A stretch of 64,000 nt of DNA from Naumovozyma dairenensis CBS 421 (taxonomy: Eukaryota > Ascomycota > Saccharomycetes > Saccharomycetales > Saccharomycetaceae), in NCBI RefSeq assembly GCF_000227115.2, contig NC_016480.1, forward strand, positions 62,001 to 126,000. The letters are read 5' to 3'. The notes under the pieces are model-generated. The model was not told the DNA's origin. It did not search any database and worked only from the letters and a program-made list of their open reading frames with translations. The position numbers were made by a program, and so were the translations under genes. Below are positions 43,013 through 52,640 of the stretch, in pieces. Position 1 is the first letter of the stretch; each line of letters opens with the position of its first letter.

Positions 43013-43306
43013 ATCTTCACCTCATAGATTGCTTATCCAGTGAGTAACGGTGTTAGTTTCTCGTTGTTGATGACCCTACAGGATCGTATCTGTCCTTTTA
43101 AATATAACTGCAACCAGGGAGAGTGACAGCCGCTGAAACATTTAGCTTTAGATTTTTAAAATTAGTGATGATATTAAATATATTGTTAAATTAAAGTCAT
43201 TGCGATTGATGTAGAATATTGATTTTGTAGTTGCGGTTAGGTTGTGCTTAGCTATGCATATCGCCAGTCAGGAGCAACGTGTAGACCAGTTATCGGGACA
43301 TAACTT

Positions 43307-43582
43307 ATGCTAGATATTTCCAAAAGTAAACAAAAATTAACAAAATATACGTTAAAAGCGATAATATTTGAGGACCTACAGAGCCCATTTCTTTTAATAG
43401 CCCAAACAAGTAATGGTTTAGAAATGATTACTATATCTGAAACAGTCGCTGTTATAGATGGCTATGTTATTCTGACTTCCAAAGATGAACATGGTGTCGA
43501 AACCAAAACTATCAAACACCTTTCTGCCTCCAAATTCCGCGAGACCCTTAATTGTTTAATAAATTATTTTTTTGTTTTCTAG
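43307..43582 (+). pseudogene. Extra N-terminal fragment of a Y'-type helicase gene
   Basis: 91-codon frame whose centre (MITISETVAVIDGYVIL, then SKDEHGVETK) is a diverged duplicate of the start of the helicase gene 600 bp downstream (MITISENVVLIEGFIVL, then SKDKQGVETK). It breaks off at a pyrimidine-rich TTTTTTTGTTTTCTAG just before the block shared by both arms. It looks like the 5' end of another Y' copy left by recombination. A spliced leader exon is an alternative, but I found no branch point. Confidence 0.5.
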
Positions 43583-44028
43583 GCCGCGCGCTTCAGTATG
43601 TGTTTTCCTGGTTTTTGCTTTTGAGAAAACGATATTTGATTTCTGATCCTTCTACGGTGTTTACAGTGTTTTTTGCATTCGAGTCCGTGTTTTGTATGTT
43701 GAGGCGGGCGAATTGCGCGCTTGGTTGAAAATTGTAAGTTGAGACCAATTTCGATTAACCTCGTCGTCAAAAATTGTAACTTGAGGCAGATGCGGAATGT
43801 ATGGGTGCTCTCATTATGATATAGATCTAGCATAAATAAGTACTCGTAGGATATCCATGGGTACATCCATAGAGGAGGTATAACCAACCCTCTGTTGTTT
43901 ATTCTTTATTCATTTCGCGTCTGTATTCAATACTTGTTTATATATTAAGTGACTAGATATCTCGAACAATTGTAATTTACTCTCAAGGTAACAGAACACC
44001 AAGGAACTATCTACGTCTACATTGAGCA

Positions 44029-47000
44029 ATGATCACTATATCTGAAAATGTTGTCCTCATTGAAGGTTTCATTGTGTTGAAATCCAAGGATAAGCAAGGA
44101 GTTGAGACAAAAATACATTAGGAACCTTACTAAAACTTCCAAATTCTTTTCCACCTGGGAAAGAGAGTTGCTTTCCATTCAATCGTTGGTGGATATAGAT
44201 GAATACCAAACTACCCATTCCAAGTGTGACTTAATTCCGATGCCTTGTAAAGAATTGTTCGATTATTGTACGACCGTAGAGAAAAACTGTTATGTGTCTG
44301 AAGATGGTCATCAGATTGTCAATGCTAGAACTCCAAAAAGGTTCCACCAACTAGCCCAAAAGTACCTAGTCATCCCATTGTATTGCAAACACAAGCGTAC
44401 CAAATACTTTTACTACAAAGAGGAATCTTCCACCTTAATTGGTGCCCTTGATTTTGCTGTTGATAGAGATATTGTCCACTCCAAAGACTCGTCCTTCTTC
44501 GAGCAAGAAATGAATGTTAGCGAAATTACGTTCACTGAATCAGACTTATCAATTTTACGTCAGTTCCATCAGGTCAAACCTCAATTCATCGAGTCCACTC
44601 ATGAGTTGTTTCTCCAAATTTATTCTACTGTTAGACAAAGATACCACCGTCGTCCATACTTGGGTTCTTTTGCTAACCAAGGTCTTGGTGAAGTCTTTCC
44701 AAAGGATCTTCAAATCCCTACGATTCAAAAATACTCCTCTTTAGCTGCCCCTTTTGTTTACCTAATTGAAGTTTTCCCTCAGTTATCGTTTGCTCAAGAT
44801 ATTGACTCTGCCGAACTAACTGACCCTCCAAAATCAGTTGATTCTATGGCTAATTGGTTTACCAAAAAATTGTTACCTGGCTCCTCACCTTCAATATGGT
44901 TTTTATTGTTGAGAGTCTGCTGTTACAATTGGACTGATGTGTCTTTGTCTTATCCAGCTCTTCATAAGTTGAATGGATATCGTCAATTTGTTGACTCCAT
45001 TAGGGCTTTGGTCTACTTATTCTGTTTATATAGATACCTTAATCATGGTGCTATTGCAGGTGATTCAAAGGCTGATGAAATTTTCCTTACTAGTGTTAGT
45101 GAACCTTGGAATTGGACCAAGAATATGTACCACAAATTGGCAACTGCTTATCAAGATTATACCAAGTTCAACGTCAAGGTCTGTAAACCTGATGCTGTGT
45201 TGATCTCTGGTAAAAAATTCTCCAGATCTTACATCCAAGAATTTTATGCCAATGTTGTTGCCAGATATGATGGTTGTATTGAAGAGTTACGTAAATACTT
45301 TGCTGACGTCTGGTCCGTAGAAGCTATTGCTGAGTCTGTTCTTAACAAGGGCCCCAATTCCAAATCGTTGAGAGTAGAGTTGTTCCTAAGAGTTCATTGT
45401 TTTTTATTATTCGATCATGCAACCTTACTAGCCCAAGTTCCTCATCCCAAATCTGGTGTTACCATTGAACCTGATGTCGTTGCTAAAATTGTGACTGAAA
45501 TGGGTGTGTGCTTAATGTGGATGATATATTTTTCAAGTACTGGTCCTTACAGATTCCCAGATATGGTTATCTTAAAGTATGCTGGTAATAACAGAAATTT
45601 GTTTATCGATGCAGAATCTAGATGTTTCGATATCATTACTTCCTATTCCAAAACAAGAACAGCTAATTATTTATGCAAGTCTTTGGATAAGAAAACTTCA
45701 GATTACTTATTTTATTACATTTTTGTCGCAAGAGCAGTGTTGAAACATGCTCTCGGTAAGGATTATTGTAACATGAGCAGAGATTTATTCCAAGAAACTG
45801 ACACAGTTGCAGAACAGTATTTACTAAGAAATTACTTGGCCAGATCAGTTGGTGGTGGTGATTCAGAAGATGATTTTGATCCTGTTAAATATTCCAGTAA
45901 TGTTTTGAATTCCTTTGTGTTCGTTGATGGTCTGTCTCATACGTTGATGCATTACCATAAATTCCAATCGTTGTTGAAGGTGTACCCAATGTCTGTTGAT
46001 AGGTCTTCGAGGTCGTCTTTTAGAGAGTTGAGACATGGAATGATCAAGCTAGTTCGTGAATATGTTAAAGTTGAAGGTGAAGATATGGATGTGATGAATG
46101 TAAAAGAGAGACTAGCTGGTCATTCTGCTGCAACTGGTCAAGGTATCTACGGTAACGATGTTGAGATTGGTGTTGGTGCAGATGCGTCGTTAGGAGGAGA
46201 ATACGCTTCCTTAATCAATAGTGCCTGGCAAAATTGGTTAGGGCTTGGTTATAGCAAAGAAAGAGAAGAAGGTGAGTCTGCTGTAGCTAGGGATGCATGT
46301 GTCAAGAAATACTTTTCATCAAATGGTTCTATCAAGGATTTGTTTGTTGCCGGTAAGAAGTTGTATGGTAAGGAATTTCAATTCAGAGAAGGTCAATTTG
46401 ATGTTGCTGTGGAAATTTATTTATCAGGCACTCAGATCATCCCTATTCAAGCTCTTCCAGGTTTTGGGAAAACTGCTCTGTTTCAGATTCCTTTGGTTGC
46501 ATTATCTTATGGTGAACAAAAGACTGTTTCATTTGTGTTTGTCCCTTATGTTTGTTTGCTATCGAATATGAAACTAAGACTATCTTCAAGTGGTATTAAT
46601 TGTGGTATTCTCAAGGATTTGTTTGTTAATGGTCCAGCTGTTGAAGAGAAAAACTTGTTTTGTGATGTTTACGTTGGTACCTTTAACGATTTAGGTTCTG
46701 TAGAATTTGTCCGGTTGGTCAATAATTGGTACAATATATATCAAGATTGTATTCTAGGTATGATTGTCATTGATGAGTTTCACAACTTAGAGACTGAACA
46801 ATCGTACCGTGGACAATCTTTTAGATTGATTCCTGAGATTAACTTTAATCTTGCTTGGAAGGTGGTGGTGATGACAGGTACTGCTGGTGAAAAGGGTATG
46901 GTCAAACCTATGAAATTTATTGGTTATGACAAGGAGATGTGTACGTCGATGGTGTCCAATAAGAACAGAATCTTGTACTTTGATTTGGTTAATCAAATTC

Positions 47001-47150
47001 CTCTCAAGAATATTGTGAAGAAGTTCCAAGTTTTTGAAAGATCTACTGTGGCAGAGACTGAGGTGGAAAAGTTGGTAGATAGATTCATGGAGTATGATAC
47101 CAAGTCCAAGGTGATTATTGTTTGCAAGGAGAAGGTTACTGTTGAGAAGN
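44029..47150 (+). CDS. Y'-element-type helicase (YRF1 family), left copy; 5' frameshift, 3' end lost in gap
   Basis: Homologue of the helicase encoded by subtelomeric Y' elements. It resembles Yrf1 along its visible length: an N-terminal region, then a conserved SSFRELRHGMIKL ... GHSAATGQGIYG block (about 46.0-46.15 kb). The helicase core has Walker A GFGKT (46460-46474), FVFVPYVCLLSN, DVYVGTFNDL, the DEFH box in VIDEFHNLET (46772-46783), and MTGTAG. The second RecA domain is missing because the sequence enters the N run. The ATG at 44029 is the family start, but one extra base near 44111 shifts the frame; the main frame is open from 44102. Very close to the right copy. Confidence 0.75.
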
Positions 47151-47169
47151 NNNNNNNNNNNNNNNNNNN
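47150..47169. other. Assembly gap of 20 Ns at the palindrome centre
   Basis: Undetermined bases exactly where the two inverted helicase copies meet. The true length and content are unknown. Sequence of the right arm next to the gap shows several small differences from the left arm, as expected near a low-quality contig end. Confidence 0.98.
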
Positions 47170-50100
47170 TAACCTTACTCCTTCGTCAAACAATAATACA
47201 CCTTGGACTGGTATCATACTCCATAAATACTATCTACCAACTTTCCTACCTCAGTCTCTGCCACAGTAGATCTTTCAAAAACTTGGAACTTCTTCACAAT
47301 ATTCTTGAGAGGAATTTGATTAACCAAATCAAAGTACAAGATTCTGTTCTTATTGGACACCATCGACGTACACATCTCCTTGTCATAACCAATAAATTTC
47401 ATAGGTTTGACCATACCCTTTTCACCAGCAGTACCTGTCATCACCACCACCTTCCAAGCAAGATTAAAGTTAATCTCAGGAATCAATCTAAAAGATTGTC
47501 CACGGTACGATTGTTCAGTCTCTAAGTTGTGAAACTCATCAATGACAATCATACCTAGAATACAATCTTGATATATATTGTACCAATTATTGACCAACCG
47601 GACAAAATTCTCAGAACCTAAATCGTTAAAGGTGCCAACATAAACATCACAAAACAAGTTTTTCTCTTCAACAGCTGGACCATTAACAAACAAATCCTTG
47701 AGAATACCACAATCAATACCACTTGAAGATAGTCTTAGTTTCATATTCGATAGCAAACAACATAAGGGACAAACACAAATGAAACAGTCTTTTAGTTCAC
47801 CATAAGATAATGCAACCAAAGGAATCTGAAACAGAGCAGTTTTCCCAAAACCTGGAAGAGCTTGAATAGGGATGATCTGAGTGCCTGATAAATAAATTTC
47901 CACAGCAACATCAAATTGACCTTCTCTGAATTGAAATTCCTTACCATACAACTTCTTACCGGCAACAAACAAATCCTTGATAGAACCATTTGATGAAAAG
48001 TATTTCTTGACACATGCATCCCTAGCTACAGCAGACTCACCTTCTTCTCTTTCTTTGCTATAACCAAGCCCTAACCAATTTTGCCAGGCACTATTGATTA
48101 AGGAAGCGTATTTCTCCTCCAACGACGCATCTGCACCAACACCAATCTCAACATCGTTACCGTAGATACCTTGACCAGTTGCAGCAGAATGACCAGCTAG
48201 TCTCTCTTTTACATTCATCACATCCATATCTTCACCTTCAACTTTAACATATTCACGAACTAGCTTGATCATTCCATGTCTCAACTCTCTAAAAGACGAC
48301 CTCGAAGACCTATCAACAGACATTGGGTACACCTTCAACAACGATTGGAATTTATGGTAATGCATCAACGTATGAGACAGACCATCAACGAACACAAAGG
48401 AATTCAAAACATTACTGGAATATTTAACAGGATCAAAATCATCTTCTGAATCACCACCACCAACTGATCTGGCCAAGTAACTTCTTAGTAAATACTGTTC
48501 TGCAACTGTGTCAGTTTCTTGGAATAAATCTCTGCTCATGTTACAATAATCCTTACCGAGAGCATGTTTCAACACTGCTCTTGCGACAAAAATGTAATAA
48601 AATAAGTAATCTGAAGTTTTCTTATCCAAAGACTTGCATAAATAATTAGCTGTTCTTGTTTTGGAATAGGAAGTAATGATATCGAAACATCTAGATTCTG
48701 CATCGATAAACAAATTTCTGTTATTACCAGCATACTTTAAGATAACCATATCTGGGAATCTGTAAGGACCAGTACTTGAAAAATATATCATCCACATTAA
48801 GCACACACCCATTTCAGTCACAATTTTAGCAACGACATCAGGTTCAATGGTAACACCAGATTTGGGATGAGGAACTTGGGCTAGTAAGGTTGCATGATCG
48901 AATATAAAAAACAATGAACTCTTAGGAACAACTCTACTCTCAACGAATTTGGAATTGGGGCCCTTGTTAAGAACAGACTCAGCAATAGCTTCTACGGACC
49001 AGACGTCAGCAAAGTATTTACGTAACTCTTCAATACGACCATCATATCTGGCAACAACATTGGCATAAAATTCTTGGATGTAAGATCTGGAGAATTTTTT
49101 ACCAGAGATTAACACAGCATCAGGTTTACAGACCTTGACGTTGAACTTGGTATAATCTTGATAAGCAGTTGCCAATTTGTGGTACATATTCTTGGTCCAA
49201 TTCCAAGGTTCACTAACACTAGTAAGGAAAATTTCATCAGCCTTTGAATCACCTGCAATAGCACCATGATTAAGGTATCTATATAAAACAGAATAAGTAG
49301 CCAAAGCCCTAATGGAGTCAACAAATTGACGATATCCATTCAACTTATGAAGAGCTGGATAAGACAAAGACACATCAGTCCAATTGTAACAGCAGACTCT
49401 CAACAATAAAAACCATATTGAAGGTGAGGAGCCAGGTAACAATTTTTTGGTAAACCAATTAGCCATAGAATCAACTGATTTTGGAGGGTCAGTTAGGTCG
49501 GCAGAGTCAATATCTTGAGCAAACGATAACTGAGGGAAAACTTCAATTAGGTAAACAAAAGGGGCAGCTAAAGAGGAGTATTTTTGAATCGTAGGGATTT
49601 GAAGATCCTTTGGAAAGACTTCACCAAGACCTTGGTTAGCAAAAGAACCCAAGTATGGACGACGGTGGTATCTTTGTCTAACAGTAGAATAAATTTGGAG
49701 AAACAACTCATGAGTGGACTCGATGAATTGAGGTTTGACCTGATGGAACTGGCGTAAAATTGATAAGTCTGATTCAGTGAACGTAATTTCGCTAACATTC
49801 ATTTCTTGCTCGAAGAAGGACGAGTCTTTGGAGTGGACAATATCTCTATCAACAGCAAAATCAAGGGCACCAATTAAGGTGGAAGATTCCTCTTTGTAGT
49901 AAAAGTATTTGGTACGCTGTGTTTGCAATACAATGGGATGACTACGTACTTTTGGGCTAGTTGTTGGAATCTTTTTGGAGTTCTGGCATTGACAATCTGA
50001 TAACCATCTTCAGACACATAACAGTTTTTCTCCTACGGTCGTACAATAATCGAACAATTCTTTACAAGGCATCGGAATTAAGTCACACTTGGAATGGGTA

Positions 50101-50282
50101 GTTTGGTATTCATCTATATCCACCAACGATTGAATGGAAAGCAACTCTCTTTCCCAGGTGGAAAAGAATTTGGAAGTTTTAGTAAGGTTCCTAATGATTT
50201 TTGTCTCAACTCCTTGCTTATCCTTGGATTTCAACACAATGAAACCTTCAATGAGGACAACATTTTCAGATATAGTGATCAT
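47170..50282 (-). pseudogene. Y'-type helicase (YRF1 family), right copy; frameshifted, 3' end lost in gap
   Basis: Inverted copy of the helicase gene at 44.0-47.15 kb. The start at 50282 (MITISENVVLI) is in frame for about 85 codons, then one extra base near 50033 leads to a stop at 50010. The main frame resumes with a one-base loss near 49928 and is open to about 47214. Three short stretches (near 49290, 48910-48960 and 47765-47795) read differently from the left copy through paired compensating indels. In the third, the left copy keeps the Yrf1-like reading (VSFVFVPY). Walker A and DEFH are present. The part near the gap also carries indels. Confidence 0.75.
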
Positions 50283-50759
50283 TGCTCAATGTAGACGTAG
50301 ATAGTTCCTTGGTGTTCTGTTACCTTGAGAGTAAATTACAATTGTTCGAGATATCTAGTCACTTAATATATAAACAAGTATTGAATACAGACGCGAAATG
50401 AATAAAGAATAAACAACAGAGGGTTGGTTATACTTCCTCTATGGATGTACCCATGGATATCCTACGAGTACTTATTTATGCTAGATCTATACCATAATGA
50501 GAGCACCCATACATTCCGCATCTGCCTCGACTTACAATTTTTGACGACGAGGTTAATGCAAATTGGTCTCAACTTACAATTTTCAACCAAGCGCGCAATT
50601 CGCCCGCCTCAACATACAAAACACGGACTCGAATGCAAAAAACACTGTAAACTCCGTAGAAGGATCAGAAATCAAATATCGTTTTCTCAAAAGCAAAAAC
50701 CAGGAAAACACATACTGAAGCGCGCGGCCTAGAAAACAAAAAAATAATATATTAAACAT

Positions 50760-50942
50760 TTAAGGGTCTCGCGGAATTTGGAGGCAGAAAGGTGTATTCA
50801 TTAGTTTTAACTTATCTATAGTATATTGCGGCATGGTCTTATTCGTTCCTGTAAAATGTCTTATACGCTTTACACCATCATTTTCTTCCACCAGAAAATT
50901 ATCAATAACCCAATGGTTTTTGTCGATTTCAATTACTTCCAT
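50760..50942 (-). pseudogene. Diverged N-terminal fragment of a Y'-type helicase gene
   Basis: 60-codon frame (VIDNFLVEENDGVKRIRHFTGTNK) that weakly resembles the helicase N-terminus (LIEGFIVLKSKDKQGVETKI). It occupies the place held in the left arm by the fragment at 43307-43582, but in a different, more distant version. It ends in the block common to both arms. Confidence 0.4.
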
Positions 50943-51371
50943 TTTTTTTTTTCTTATATAATCTTTATCTAAGTTATTATTCCTTAATGTTCACTTTTGG
51001 ATCATATATTTTGTTCCTAAAAGAGAGTAAGAAAGTATGTAGGTGGAAATGTATTTTGTTTAGATGTTGTTTATATGTAGATTTTCGGATCTTACATTTT
51101 TCTGTTGTTGTTTTTTTGGAGTTCGGCGGCTAAACTTAAGTAGCGTCCCTCAATCGATCAGACGCGAAAAAAACAAAAAAAATAAACATTAAAACATTTC
51201 GTCGAGGAAACGGCGTAGGGCGGAGTTTGACGCCCCCAACGATCTTCAAATTTTCGCCTGAGGGATGACAATGTTGAAAAAGTAGGATTTCAGAAAAATC
51301 GAGGATTAGTATGGGGTCGCTGAGCCGCTTCGCGACTCAGCTCCCTGCGTCCCACTCGGGTAGGTCCTCAC
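50943..51371. other. Unique block of the right arm with GC-rich hairpin
   Basis: About 430 bp absent from the left arm and richer in G+C than its surroundings. It contains a strong hairpin (GCTGAG at 51319-51324 with CTCAGC at 51336-51341, loop including CGCTTCGCG) and a CCCTCA-containing segment. It may be promoter or replication DNA of a second Y' type. No gene is visible. Confidence 0.4.
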
Positions 51372-51656
51372 AATATTATCGCTTTTAACGTATGCTTAGG
51401 TAAGTTTTGTTTACTTTTGTAAATATCTAGCATAAGTTATGCACCGATAATCGGTCTACACTACTGCTCCTGACTTGCGATATACATAGCTAAACACAAC
51501 CTAACTGCAACTAAAACATCAATATTCTACAGCAATCGCTATTACATTAATTTACCAATATGTTTAATATCATCACTGACTTTAAAAATATAAACCTATA
51601 TGTGTCAGCTTCTGTCATTCCCCCGAGCTTCAGTTACCTTTAAAAAGAACGGATAA

Positions 51657-52069
51657 TGATGAGATTTTGGGTATCTTATCTTGTGGAGCAATATCAGATT
51701 TATATGTTTCAATCATTTATTAATAATATACAATGTTTTCTTCGTGGTTTTTTATATATTATATAATTAAAAGTGTATTTAAACTAATACCTAACATTCT
51801 TGCATTTCATGTCCTTTATATAATTTCTCATTTGGACAGAAATATTATCTTCACATAAGAACCGGAGATATTCAGACGTAGTCGGATAAGCCTATTCTAA
51901 TCATAAATTTTTCTAGAATATTCTACAACTTTTCTATTATTTTCTAGAATCATATTTCGTAATGTTCCATAGAGTTCCAGAACTTATGTTCTATCTTGGA
52001 TCTACTCTATGACTAATCTTGCTCTTAATATTCTTATCCTATGCATCTATAGAATATTCGGTTCCAGCA
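51657..52069 (-). mobile_element. Solo LTR, Ty1/copia type, with target duplication (right)
   Basis: 413 bp beginning, on the minus strand, TGCTGGAACCG and ending ATCTCATCA. It is flanked on both sides by the 5-bp direct repeat GATAA (51652-51656 and 52070-52074), the duplication length made by Ty1/copia integrases. It splits the palindrome arm: the left-arm sequence near 43080-43110 matches the two flanks of this LTR joined together. It therefore inserted after the inverted duplication formed, and later lost its internal part by LTR-LTR recombination. Confidence 0.85.
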
Positions 52070-52074
52070 GATAA

Positions 52075-52640
52075 GATACTGTAGGATCACCAAAAGCACG
52101 TAATTAGCATCTTTGGGAACTGGATAGACTACTTTGAGAGGAAGATAATATTTATATCTCATACCCCCTAATTTTGTTTATTATATTTTATGGGAATTTA
52201 GCTAAATCTATTCCAAAATAATAAATCAATATTCTATATTTCTGAGCATATAATTATAAATTTTAGAGGAATTAATAATACATATTGAAACAATTTATTA
52301 TTCAACCGGTAGTTTCTCAACTAAAAAATAGTAGTGTTGAGTATTTAACAGGGGCAGTGATACCAAACGAATATATGCGTTCAACAGTTTTCAGATTGGA
52401 ATGTTGTGTACCCAGGGGAAAAAACCAAATACTGCATGATGTTTACATGAATGTAATAGGGATCTCTAGGTTACTTTGTTTTGGGGAATAGTTATAGGAT
52501 GAAGATTGCAAGTAACATGGTTTTTAATCATTTTCAGGTGGACTCAAGAGAGCATAAGCGGCAGACACTAGAACCTTTCCGTTGATGAACATATTTATAT
52601 AGAGCCAATTATAACGTACTTGTACGTTTGTTTGTATATA
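52075..52640. other. Right-arm sequence between LTR and outer arm
   Basis: A/T-rich. Partial, diverged inverted similarity to about 42.1-42.2 kb (the GTTGAGAAACTA segment) and to 43.06 kb next to the LTR. No gene seen. Confidence 0.4.

Larger units (their letters stand above)
43089..47150. repeat. Left inner arm of the palindrome (Y'-type element)
   Basis: Inverted repeat of 47170-51656. Identity is very high over the helicase gene and its upstream region (43.6-47.1 kb) and lower at the outer edge (43.1-43.3 kb). It ends at the run of Ns. One internal block (about 43371-43530) differs from the corresponding, longer block of the right arm. Confidence 0.9.
47170..51656. repeat. Right inner arm of the palindrome (Y'-type element)
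   Basis: Inverted repeat of 43089-47150, interrupted by a non-matching block of about 580 bp (about 50790-51371). Outer homology continues to the edge of the right LTR and, beyond it, resumes in the sequence at 52070. Confidence 0.9.

Noticed and set aside
43594..44029. Possible intron (GTATGT at about 43594) upstream of the helicase start
   Set aside because: No TACTAAC-like branch point or suitable acceptor before the ATG; the donor-like hexamer alone is not enough.
42604..52069. Idea that the LTR pair brackets a retrotransposed Y' element
   Set aside because: The right LTR has its own GATAA duplication and splits arm sequence that continues outside it. The palindrome also extends several kb beyond both LTRs, so the LTRs are later independent insertions.
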